A DNA stretch of 64,000 bases from Copromyces sp. CBS 386.78 (lineage: Eukaryota; Ascomycota; Sordariomycetes; Sordariales; Sordariaceae): assembly GCA_030685235.1 (NCBI GenBank), contig MU839234.1, positions 1-64,000 of the forward strand, written 5' to 3'. The translations under genes and the position numbers were made by a program. A model generated the notes under the pieces. That model made no database searches and was not told the DNA's origin. It worked only from the letters and a program-made list of their open reading frames with translations. Positions 20,510 through 31,578 of this stretch are shown here, piece after piece. Position 1 is the first letter of the stretch. Each line of letters starts with the position of its first letter.

Positions 20510-23500
20510 GGAAGAGGGGACGGTTGGATGGAAAAGAGTAATTTCCCTTTGTCTAGCATAGGACCTATGGCATGGTACGGTATGGTCTGGCAGCATGGTT
20601 TAAGGTAGCATAGGTACGGGTGGCAAGGTAGACAGGTCTCAGAAAAGTGTTAAAGAAAGAGGGAGGTTCAAAATACCAAGTCATAGCTACAAGCAAACCA
20701 ATGACACAACAAACTGTTTACTGGATGTCAAGCCTCACAAGGCTCTTTGCTGTTGAACAGTGTCTCCTTGAACAATTGACAAATGGAGTATGTTTTACAG
20801 CCCGGGTGCTTACCTCTTCTGCTTCGTTTCTGCTTTTTATAATAGTCTTTTGCATGGCTGTGTGATCCTCAGTCCAAACTCTTGAAAAAGCCCAAGTATG
20901 CAGATATGTGATCAAAGAGTACTGCAGCAGAGAGTTTGAGACCGAGGAATTCTTAGATGGGATGTGGAACGATATGGTGTTCCGGTACGGCTTTTCTCAA
21001 GTAAGTACCTAGGTAGGTATGATATAAACAAAACCTCCGCCCAACCCTCCGACCACATTCCCTTTTTATCCAACTCTGCAAACCGTCTATACATAGGTAC
21101 GACCAGAGGCACTTTGGCCGAAAGGAAAAAAAAAAGAAAAAGCATCAACTCGGAATCCCGTTCCGCTCTCCCCTGGATAAGCCAGTGGCCGGCCGCCAGG
21201 CTAGCATTTGGGTCTGTGACGAGTGAAGAAGAACCCGCTGGTGTTGTATGTTCTCCTTCCTTCCTGTTTGATCTGTCTTGGTTCCGGAAGTTCCTTCCGC
21301 TTCGGTTTTTGGGCCACAGAGGGAAAGAACGGTCGCATGGCGAAGTGGGAGGGAGTGTCATTTTTTGTCACTTTTTGTTCTTTTTTCGCCCTCTCTACAT
21401 CCAATTTTTTCCTTTCTTTATTTGTTTAAAACTTTCTTTGGCTATAGATACTTTGTGCCTTTTCCCTCTTTGGAGCGTTTAGAACCCGAACCCGTTGTGG
21501 CTAAAAGGTAGGTAGGTTGCTTAACTGTTGATAACCCATCGATATGCCAGTACATACCGTATAGGGCTTTTGAGGAGTTTTGCGAGATTTCACTCAGGTG
21601 CCACCCACGTGGCAACAAACATACTGAAAAGTCTAACCAAAAAGCCGCAGACCGTCAAGTTCCTTCTCACTTAAAAAAAAAAACGGAACCCAGCAGCCGA
21701 ATGCATGAACTATAGGCTAGCTAGCTCATGTAGGTACGAACGCGGCGTAGGAGCTTTCGGGAAGTAGGGAACCGTTTACTCCCAATTAAACCTACATACC
21801 AAGCCTACGTCCGTAGAAACCTCCTGCCTAGTCTATAGGGTCATTGCACGATGAACGATGTGAGACTTGGTCCTACATATTTCAGCATCACATCAATCAA
21901 GACGATTTGTTACAACTGGATGGTCAACGGCGATGTAGGAACTATCTAATAAAAGCGGTGACCCGGATCCTCTTCAGTGGATCTTCGCACTGCGTTGCGT
22001 ACTTGACAGGATCCGAAGCTCTCTTGCTATACTGTGCTAGATGCGAATTGCGTCCATCAGACAGTTCATGCCTCTCATTGTTGAGGCGGTGTTTGGCGGT
22101 GTTGAAGAAGATTTGCCTCCAGGGGTCGATGCAGTCTGATCAAGGAGAGGACGTGGATTGCATTCAGTTGTTCGATATTTGCGGATCTACGCTCCATACC
22201 TTGGTAGAGAGATTTGAAACACGATCTAGCATTTTCGGGGACCTTGGTACATAGAACAGGCGGTGGCAGAAGCCTAATTTGACTTCCGGGTCGTGACTAT
22301 TATTGGGAGTGTTTGTCCTATTCTCCCATTGTCAAGATTGTTTGTGTTAGGATAGGATTGCTCATTTGTCTTCGATCGCCTTCTATCTGCCTGCCACTGC
22401 AGGCTTGAACGTCATTTTACGTATCTGTTTGCCTTCATACAGAATAACTCACCAGTGTTTCAATGTTTGCATTATGAAACGTTTGAATAAAATTGCCTTT
22501 AGGGATGGATATGCGCCATCATTTCGAGATTTATGCCTCACTATGACCAAGCCGAATAGAACATCTGTAATCTGCTAGAACTATGACAGGTACCAGGTGG
22601 AAGCCTGTTAGTCAGTAAGACAGTATGTGAAGTGTCTGAAGATAGAGTAGTTTCACGGCGCCTACCGCTCTCATTCAATATCCCCCTCAGACAGGCGAGT
22701 TCTCGGCAGGCACAAGGTGACGAATCTAAGACAAATATCAACTTCATAGATCTCCTATCAAGGAACAGAACGAACGTCTAGCACCAAAAACCAGACGGAT
22801 GGCCACATTACATATTCAAGCCCACAAGCGCCATCAGCCAGCCGCTCTGGCTCGTCCAGACCCGAAGACTTCAGTAAACCACCAGGGGAATAATGGTGTT
22901 ACACCAAAGAATCCCCGCTTTCTTTGTCCATATCTTCAGGTTCCACAACTATTCGATATGGCAGGGCACTTGCGAAAGACAGGGTCTCGGACTGAGCCGC
23001 CGCCTTTGGTGACAATGCCCGAAGGTCAAGGGGTCAGGTACCACAAGACCTGTCCCGGAGAGGTTACGCGATAGGCTTGACATTCCTGGTACCAGAGAGA
23101 TAGGTGGGAGATACCGAATACTTGGAGGAATAAGGCAGTAGGGGGGAATATCCTTGTGTGTAGTAACATTGGGTTTAGCAAGTCATGCCGAGGTCATGGA
23201 CATGGCGTTAATCTGCCATGGCGCCAACTGACTGTCATTTGACTGTTGGCATTGATCACTTGGTTTAATTTTCTGGAGCTGAAATCGGTATGTTTGACCT
23301 GCTGGGCAGAAAAAGATAGGAAAATCCTTTTCAACTTCAGCCGCAGTGGTGTTACCTAGTTCACTTGAATCCCAACAGCAGGATGCTTACCCAATAAGAA
23401 AAGAATAAGAAATTCCTCTGCAACTACCTTTTGCGTTCAATGGCGCGGGATCTTCCTGGATTCGACCTCAAGTGAGAATGCCCCTGATTAAGCCTTGTTG

Positions 23501-24770
23501 GGCGAAAGTGTGCCTGAATTGAGGGAGCGGGGCAGAGGCAAGTAAGACGGCAGGAAAGCGGGATGGCCCAGCAAGGAACGAATAACCTCGAAGAGATTCA
23601 GAGCCACGTCACGGGCTTTCCTGCGAGATACAGCTGGTGACCACGCCAACCATTAACAGATAAGGCAAGAAGCAGACCGGCCTTCCCAACAACCCGTGAT
23701 TTCGGGTCCAGGCCTTTGTCACTGCGTCAATGGCATGTTGATCATCAATATTGAAGCTGCCGGCCATGTTGGATTTTGCACCTCCTGATGCCTCACCGGA
23801 CCGGAGACAACTCAAAGGAGGCAAATGAACATGATGCATCGTGATGGGGCGAACTGGAGGGAACGACAAGAGATACCCGTGACGAAAGCAGGATTGAGTT
23901 AGTCCTGCCGGCGGCCGCGTATCGGAGTTGAACTTGTAGCTTAAGCCCTCCTATAGGTTCCGGATATCCAACAGTCAGTACCGCCACTGTCCGTTCCAGG
24001 GTTCGGCAGCGGATTGACAGGATCTTGATGGGTGGTCGGAACGGGCAAAGATAGACCAGCGGCTCCGATGAGGGAGGGGAAACTCGGGTAGGATGCCCAA
24101 TCGAGGAGAAAACACGCAGTTGCACTACCGTCCGATGAAGAGTTTGCGAGGTCTGAGACCAGCCAGCCAGCCAGCCTATGTCAGGGCATTTCTGTGGTTA
24201 TGTGTTTATGTCGTCGGGCTCGGAGGTGGTGGTGACCGCGGTGGTGGGGAAATCGTGTCGATCTGGTGTCCAAGAAGGGTAAGCAAGCAGACGGATGAGT
24301 ATCTCCACGCATGGAGGCGTTCGTTTCCCCGTTGGAAACCATCAGGTGATGACAGTGAAATGACGAAAACAGGAGTTGTGATGTCTAAAAGTGGTTTTTG
24401 ACTCGGAGTGTTGGTTGTCGTCCAGTCAAGCCCGTGCCAAGAAAACTGTCATACCATTCAGCGCCGCTGTCAAGGACGGTTTTAGCGTAGTGTAGCGCGT
24501 GGCTAGCGGGTATGCTGCGGAGGAAGTTGAGACGGGTGAACAAGCGCGCGCATCGTCTCAAGCAGCGCTTGGGGAGAGGGAACTGGAATTAAAGGATCAT
24601 CGACCGGGTTCAAAGACAAGGTGGGTGCACTGATTGAAGTCCACGATGTCACTGTCGCCAGCAGGCCAGGGTGTTTTCGTGTCGGCGGGGAGCTTTGGCC
24701 CCCATTGCAGGTTTGGCGTTGGTTGAAACAAATAGATGCAAGTTCGTCAACGCACGCCGACAACAGGGTA
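20510..24770. other. Gene-poor interval, no supported gene
   Basis: About 4.3 kb. It contains the tfc4 3' flank, TAGGTA-type words (21005-21017, 21508-21517), one copy of a dispersed repeat (around 21090-21260), A/T homopolymers near 21128-21142 and 21673-21683, and a CAGC-type run near 24160-24174. Frames up to 149 aa occur but lack an ATG in a sensible place, codon structure or known motifs. Confidence 0.45.
21090..21260 (+). repeat. Dispersed repeat, copy 1
   Basis: The core at 21154-21201 (ending GATAAGCCAGTGGCC then GCCAGGC) matches 46972-47014 with small substitutions and a 4-bp GGCC insertion. Weaker similarity extends on both sides, for example TACGACCAGAGGCA against TACGACCATAGGCA, and CTGGTGTTGTAT against CTGGTGTCGTAT. 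Too short to be an efficient RIP target. Confidence 0.6.
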
Positions 24771-24900
24771 CTCGTCGGTTAGGTTGAGTGGGCCACCCTC
24801 TGGGGGCCTCGCTTATATAACAAGCCAACCGACTCTGGGCTCCTCCTAGAGTCGGATTTTTTACTTGTAACGCGCAAGGTCTATAACGGTTAGATATCTA
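24771..24900 (+). repeat. Left terminal inverted repeat of second pogo-like element
   Basis: Starts CTCGTCGGTTAGGTTGAG. Contains an internal hairpin with arms CCGACTCT (24829-24836) and AGAGTCGG (24848-24855). Confidence 0.9.
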
Positions 24901-25129
24901 GATACTATAATAATAATACTAGTTTTTATTGCACAATATTGTGAATAGTATTAATCTATTCGTCTCGTTAAGCTTTATCTTTTACATATATTTTTACTAT
25001 ACCCATATTCGATCCCGACGTTGCATTTCGTGTAGAGAAGGCTGCCCACTACTTTCTTGTAGGTTAGACCGCTACGGTTACCCGGGCTACTACTATACGT
25101 TCGAAGGCTAATAATAAGGCTAGAAATAA

Positions 25130-26340
25130 GGGAAAGGTTATATATAAGAGTGTAGGGGAGAGGTTTAACGTTAGTAAAGCTATCGTTAAAAAATATATAA
25201 TATTTATTAAGGATAAGAAGTTATTGCTAACCGGTAAAGATGTATACCGCCCTAATGCTTTGACCGAAGACGGAGATAAGGCCCTTAATATTATAATTTA
25301 AATCGCTAACTATAGCTACTTCCCTATAAATAACAAAATCTTCGTCTCCTTAATTAATTAGTTTTGTAATTAACGATTTTACCCTCCTTCTACTTCGCTA
25401 TATAAGAATTAGCCTATTGAATAGCATAAGAAATACCCGGAGTTCAAATTTAAAGCGGCTAGTTTTAAAGATATAAAGAGGATAAGTGCCGAAATTTAAT
25501 TAGAAGGTTTAGAGGTATAGTTTAAAGAGGTAAAGGTTATATACGATAGCTTTAATATAAAGGAAGAGAACGTTTAGAATATAGATGAATCTCCCTTCTA
25601 GGTAGGGGAAATTAAGGGAAATATAAAAGTAAATTATATTATATACCCCTATATTGTTTTACTATACTTTATTATACTAATTACTATAGCTATAGGTATT
25701 ATTTATAAAGAATAAGGCCCGTATAAAAAGGGTAGTATTTAATCCTAATAATAAAGAGAGTCTAATTACCATTAATACTATCTCTACTATTGTAAAGAAT
25801 ATACTTTCCTTCCTAATTTTTAAGGCATCGATTATAGTAAATTTAGTACAAATAACGTTAATTGTAAGTTATTTAACTAGATTTTATATAGGTATAAGGC
25901 AATATATAGGCTAGCTATAAGGTAGACTTAGATATAGTTATTATAAATACCCCAACTAGGTATAATAATGTATAACGAAGGCTATAGTAGATGCGCTACT
26001 TTAATAAATACTCTTTTAAACTATCCCCCTCCTTTAATAATACTATTAAAGAATAATTTAGTATATTACTAAACTCTCCCCCTCCCTTTAAAAGATTAGA
26101 GCTTTCTAAAGGCGACGCTATATTTATAAGCTTCTTAATAAAACCTAAGGTATATAAAGTATTATTTATAAATAGCTTTAAAATTTATAAAGATTTAACT
26201 ATCTTATAGTACTATTAAGCCTTCAATATTATACCTTTTACCCTACCTTTATATACTAACTATATTTTTTAGTTATTCGACGTTAAAATTTATTAAGTAG
26301 TTAAAAAAGTTCACTAGAAGGTACTAGCTATAGAAATAAT
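25130..26340 (+). pseudogene. RIP-inactivated pogo/Fot1 transposase relic of the second element
   Basis: A Y-x-x-F-P signature of CENP-B/pogo DNA-binding regions occurs near 25311-25327. The first catalytic block is at 25569-25604, reading N-V-stop-N-I-D-E-S-P-F-stop-V-G, which aligns with the N-M-D-E-x-G-F-x-x-G of the family with Asp retained. The third-Asp block L-F-D-V-K-I-Y is at about 26273-26293, but in a different frame from the first (positions 25566 and 26276 differ in phase). At least one indel, or a lost intron boundary, therefore separates them. Numerous stops make it non-functional. Confidence 0.75.
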
Positions 26341-27895
26341 TAGTAGTACTATCTCTATTAGCCGTATAGTATTTTTAAATAATTGGAAAAAGGTTAAGGA
26401 GGTTAGGTTTATTCGTAGTAATATCTATAAAGGATAGGAGAAAATAGGGTTATAGCCATTAAAACTAGGTATATTGGTTTCTATTATTTTCTTAATATTG
26501 TGCTAATAATTAATATATTTATTTAGAGGTGTTTTTTTAATAAGTTTTATAAGGCTATAAAAGTACAGTAAGAACTCTTATTCCTTAAACGATTAGAGGT
26601 TGTAATTCTACGAAAAGTCCTACGCACCCTTAAATCCCTAGCGATTTATAAAAGGATTAATATAACAAATTTACCGTTTAGAAAGTAAGTTAAGGATATT
26701 AAAATTGCCCTTAAAGTTTCTATTAATACCCAAAAACTCGTATACGATTAGTAGGAGCGCCTAAAACGCTGTATAGAAGTAGAGGCCCAAAAATAGAACC
26801 CTCGTAAGTACGTAGCTATTAGTAATAGAGTTTATACTAAGGAAGCGCTTAATATTAAAGTTGTAGTAAGAAGGGAGGTTAATATAGTAGAAGGTCTAAA
26901 GGAGACTTAGAAAGTTAGCTTCGCGTTTATTAAAAAGGTCGCTCTCGAAGAAAACCCTAGTCTTAAGTAGTAGCCGCTACGTAAAGGTAAGGTTAATAAG
27001 AAAGCTAAATTTAATACCCCCGTTCCTGACGATAACGGCCTTATTTATATTATAATAGATAACCTAAAGTATAATAGAATTTTAAGGGTAAAAGAGGGAT
27101 AGGATGAGGCTACGACTAACGATGCCCGCTACAATTATATTATTAAGCAATAGTAAGACTTTTTTTACTATATTTTAGAAATAAGGGTATAGAAGGTAGT
27201 ATAATTAGAATAGGATTTTAATACCTTTATAGCCTTTATTAAAAACGAAGAAGATAAACGGTTTAAAAAAACGGGTAAAGCTACTTACCTTACTATAAAG
27301 GAGGATTTCGTACCCTTTAAAACGTATAGTAAGAAAAGGAGTAGGAAGATTTGTAAAGGAAGTTCGTCGTCGGTCGAAATTATTTTAGGCAACGAGGCTA
27401 TTATCCCTAATGAGTTTCCTACTATGCCTAAGTACGTTTATTTAATTAGATTATTATTATAGTTTCCTCCCCCAATATTAATACCCTATCCCCTTAAGAA
27501 GAAATAGAAGTAGAAGGAAGGGCTATTTACCTCTTATAAAGGGAAGGGGAAGGAAAAGGCTATAAATATAGACGAGGGGGAGGAGGAGGAGGCTACGGTA
27601 ATTATTACAGTAGTAGGTTAGAAGTTTGAGGTGCTTGCAAGCCGTATTAGGGTAACGGTTACCGTACTAGATAGTTCTAGCGATTTTAATAGCGATATTA
27701 AAGATAGGGGGGAAGACGAAGACCTAGATATTATATTGTAAGCACGGACTACTTACACTATAAATTACAATAATAATATATTACGACCTTTTGAGTTTAA
27801 TATAAATATATTATTAGATACGGGTAATTGAGAACTTTATTTTATATATTTTATTATATTTATAGCTAATTTAGTAATGGAGTTATGGTTGTGTG

Positions 27896-28025
27896 TAGAT
27901 ATCTGACCGTTATAGACCTTGCGCGTTACAGGTAAAAAATCCGACTTTGGGAGGAGCCTAGAGTCGGTTGGCTTGTTATATAAGCGAGGCCCCCAGAGGG
28001 TGGCCCACTCAACCTAACCGACGAG
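27896..28025 (-). repeat. Right terminal inverted repeat of second pogo-like element
   Basis: Reverse complement of 24771-24900 with five transitions. The outer end AACCTAACCGACGAG is followed by the TA at 28026-28027. Confidence 0.9.
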
Positions 28026-28047
28026 TATGCCCCAGGCCGTTTTCCTT

Positions 28048-28587
28048 CGCATTCGGTAGATGGGTAGTCCCATAACCGTCGCTGGGTAGTCCCCCCCCAC
28101 ATTTTATCGCTGTATGGAAGCCCAGCCAGCCCACCGTGCATATCACTACCCAACCGCCGCCACCGTCGCGCTGTCTGTTAGCGATCGTTAGTCTTATGCG
28201 CAATTGAATGCCCTGAAGCTATCGCGAGATTCTTACCCGTTTGCATTGATTATTCTTCGTCTTTTCTCTAACCGTGATTCAACAGATTTGCCCGCCAAAA
28301 TGACTCCCAGTTAGTTTCGAATAGTTATTCTTGAACGGAGCACGACTCCCCTTACTGAAATGTAATTGCTATCAATCCGCCGCCGCCCCCGCTAGCAATC
28401 GAAATCAAGAACGCGGTCACCGTCCCCCAGTGAGCGCGCTACTGGATGCGCGGGCATCAATTACCTAAGGTATATAGCCTCAATTGCACGGCTGGCTAGC
28501 ACGGTGTGCTGGCTGGGCTTACTTAGTGATAAAATGTGGGGGGGACTACCCAGCGACGGTTATGGGACTACCCATCTACCGAAATCG
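28048..28587 (+). mobile_element. 540-bp non-autonomous inverted-repeat element (MITE-like)
   Basis: Flanked by the exact 9-bp direct repeat GTTTTCCTT (28039-28047 and 28588-28596), a duplication length usual for Mutator-like elements; 8 bp (TTTTCCTT, as in hAT) cannot be excluded. Inverted ends of about 90 bp begin CGCATTCGG / CGATTTCGG followed by TAGATGGGTAGTCCC. They are near-identical for the first ~65 bp, then imperfect to the AGCCCAGCCAGC block. The motif GGGTAGTCCC occurs twice in each end, 22 bp apart (28062 and 28084; mirrored at 28542 and 28564). The interior is not RIP-saturated and encodes no long protein; a single ATG in good context lies near 28300. Confidence 0.8.
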
Positions 28588-28596
28588 GTTTTCCTT

Positions 28597-31578
28597 GGAG
28601 GTCAACGTCGCCAAATGATACAAAGTTAAGGTATCACACTGTACTTATGCTCAGTTAACCGGGACTCTGAGAATCGGGAGTTTATCCCACACACATGATG
28701 CATTTTTCCGTTCTACTTTCCCGATGCAGTGTATCGCTGTAAACGCCAGGAAGGAGGTCATGGTCAACGATGCGATGAAAGGAAAGAACGAGCAGACTGT
28801 TTCTCAAAAGTGTTCAGCATTTTCCATCCCCCCATAGCCCCTCCACTAGCCTCAGAATAGTTTAGCGCCCAGTGATGGCCCGTGTCATTCAGCTGCGCTA
28901 GCGCGTTTCAAACTTTGCACCCCTCTTTTTCGCGGCTCCGACTGGACGGGATTGGTGGGCGATCCGGCCAATTCCGCTCAGGTACCGTCCGTCTTGTCAG
29001 ATTTGTCCAGCCCTTTTGACCCCTGGGGCGCAATTGCTCCATCAAAGTTGAGATGAACTGTTTGGGGAAGCGGTATTTGGAGAAACAATACTACCTCGGA
29101 AGCTACCTAGTGCCAAGATCTGCAGTCCGTTGCGCGGAAGCAACCTCAACACGCCGTGCTCAGGTTTGTTGGCGGGCAAAACAAGGCTTCGGGAGTTTTG
29201 CTCCATGACGATAGCCGAGTCTTTTTTGTATCGAAGAATGGGTCTCCCAACCCCCGGTAGACGGGTATAAGTGTCCACGCCCACCAAAATTGGACCCCTG
29301 CTTTTACAAATCCGGCCTTGAGCGTTTGCAAATAGCAGTTAGCAGTCTTTACCACCAGAGGGAATGCGGGCAGCCCAAATCTTTAGCAAAAGGGGGGGTT
29401 AGCAACTGTAGGGATCATTACTGTATTGGATCCCTCGGTTTACCCACAAATCCAGGAACCCGTCCAACCAGGTCGACCACAAGGTAGCTGCAAAATACAC
29501 TGCATCCTCACGTCAGCCATCAGCCCACGAGATATTCCGGGCCTCGATCAACAAACTCTTCACGCCAACGGCCCGTTCCCCCACCCCTCTTGCTTCTGGA
29601 ACCACTTTACCTTGACGAGGCCGATGACTGTGCCGTCCGCTGTTGCACTCGTGCAAACCGTTAATATCGGGATATTGGTACGGCACAGACGGTCTGAACA
29701 CCGCAGCGAGCCAGCGACTTAAAACGCACGCACGCTAGAACACCAGAGTTTTCTTTCCATGCAGCTGCACAGTGAAAACTCTGACGAGGAGCTCTTTCCT
29801 CCCTGGGCAAAAGAGACCGAGAAAGCAAAGATCTGGACAGTGAACTTGGCGAGACTTCTCTTGGTACGGAGCGGGGTGGCGAACATGATTGGATTGTATG
29901 TCAAATGCCTTCTCGCTAGAAGCTGCTCTGATACATAACCGTATTCGGCCAAACCACCACCTTCATCACTCCTTCCAATGGCTTCACAGGCCGCCTGAAC
30001 GTCCGTCCACTCCAGCCGAGGACAAGCTCAGTCCCACGACCTCTCTCTCCCACTGCACTCTCCTCCTTTCCCAATCGTGCCAACACACCCTTTTCCCTGA
30101 TGGATGGTGTCCGAATACCCGCAGGTTGCAACCAAGTCGTCGCAATCCAGGGGAAATGTCCACCAACCGCCCAATCAATGTCCATGTGGCGGCTGCAAGA
30201 TGCAGGTACGACCTTGGCTTGTCCCTCCTTCTGTCTGTCCCAAGCCTCCCCACCTGAATTGCGTGCATTTGTGAGAGGGGTGGACGTGTCATGGGAGGGA
30301 AAATATTGTCCGTCCTCGTCGACCCCTCTCACCCAGCCCGCCTTGTTTTACTGCCCAACTGATGATGCCGTCATGTTTCCTCTCATTCCATCTGTTTCTC
30401 ACCCGACACTAGTTCTGTTTCAAGCCGATATTTGACACCTGCCCAGCTGCGCTTGACCATGAACTAATGCGCCTCACGATGGCGGTTCCATGTCCTCGGC
30501 AGTCATTCCATCGCGTTACGATTTCGACCCATTCCAATCGCTGGACCAGACCCCGCTAGGCCCATTATGGCGCGACAGGTGGGGGCTTCCAGGGGCTGTT
30601 CAGGTGGGCTTCGGAGGTTCAGGCCCCGCAGAAGAAGCGAACGAAGGAATGGAACATTTGTTCCTTTCTGTTTCCGGCCACGAGTGATCAACACCCGGAC
30701 CAGCACATGGATGGCTAGGCGTGCATCAAGACTTCAGTCGAGACCTTCGTCAGTGCCTGAAAATCTCGGTCGGCCAAAGCTGCCCTGTGACAAGGTGATG
30801 AAAAAAGTCAAACCTCTCATCGGAGGCGGATATAGTCTACCAATCTGCATGTTGACATGGAAAAAGTTGCAAAGTCAAAAGGTCACTGACACAGTACTGT
30901 GTGGTAAACACACCCACCACTGTCCGTCCGTCCGCCCAGCCCTGCGCCGGCAAATCCCAGCTGTTTGCCTCTCCTCCCCTTCACTTCCACTACTTCCATC
31001 TCTTTGCGCCCAGCCCGCATCCTGTTCCGATGGGTGGGTGGATTGCGTTGGTGAGCGTTGAGTGGTCAGAGAGGTTACCAGACAGTGAGAGATACCACAC
31101 CCCATGTCCTACATATTCAGGCACAGTCCATGGGCCGTCTTATAATAAGCCCACGATGCCCTCCACCTCCTCACCCTTCCATCTGGTCTTCCCCTTACTC
31201 ATCCTCGACTATCGTGGGCTTTGTCGTTCCCTTCCTTCCCCGTTCTCCCTCACCTTCCTTTGACCTCAAGCTGCTGAGCCTGCTTAGCGCGTCCTATCCT
31301 TTCTTCGACCACAAGCCTTTTCATCTTAGCCCTTTGTGTGTGCTTTATCCGCTGAGCTGGATACAACAACTGGCATTGTTCAAACACGACATCGAGAATA
31401 TCACCCGAAAACCATATCGATTACTCTCGGTGCTCTGGTATTAGCACCTACGATTCCACAGAGCCAATATCAACTTTGAGTCAAGACGGTCGGTCCTAGA
31501 GACAGATAGACGAGACTTCACCTTTACCACTTCTTCGACACATACCGCTTTACGAAAAAAACGATAAACGATTTCAAC
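28597..31578. other. Long upstream region of the DUF1996-WSC gene
   Basis: About 3 kb without a convincing coding region. The last ~450 bp is CT-rich and preceded by a TATA-like box, typical of the leader of the gene at 31579. No non-coding RNA gene is recognised. Confidence 0.45.
31141..31148 (+). promoter_or_regulatory. TATA-like box for the DUF1996-WSC gene
   Basis: TATAATAA lies about 430 bp upstream of the start codon at 31579. The following CT-rich tract (31151-31400) is typical of highly expressed fungal gene leaders. Consensus-based only. Confidence 0.35.

Larger units (their letters stand above)
24771..28025 (+). mobile_element. Second RIP-mutated pogo/Fot1-like DNA transposon (3,255 bp)
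   Basis: 130-bp terminal inverted repeats (24771-24900 and 27896-28025) differ at five positions, all transitions. TA flanks both ends (24769-24770 and 28026-28027). The interior is strongly AT-rich with in-frame TAG/TAA at expected Gln/Trp codons. It differs in sequence and TIR from the element at 13461-16627, so it is another family of the same superfamily. A long Lys/Glu-rich region (about 26640-27740), readable on the plus strand if TAG is taken as mutated CAG, follows the catalytic part. Confidence 0.88.

Noticed and set aside
21844..22254. 136-codon plus-strand frame with a plausible amphipathic sequence
   Set aside because: It begins with TTG, the first in-frame ATG is near the end, no splice model joins it to a start, and no motif is recognised.
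28290..28316. ATG in good context inside the MITE as the start of a transposase
   Set aside because: The frame is short and ends quickly; at most it is a leftover of a deleted parent gene.
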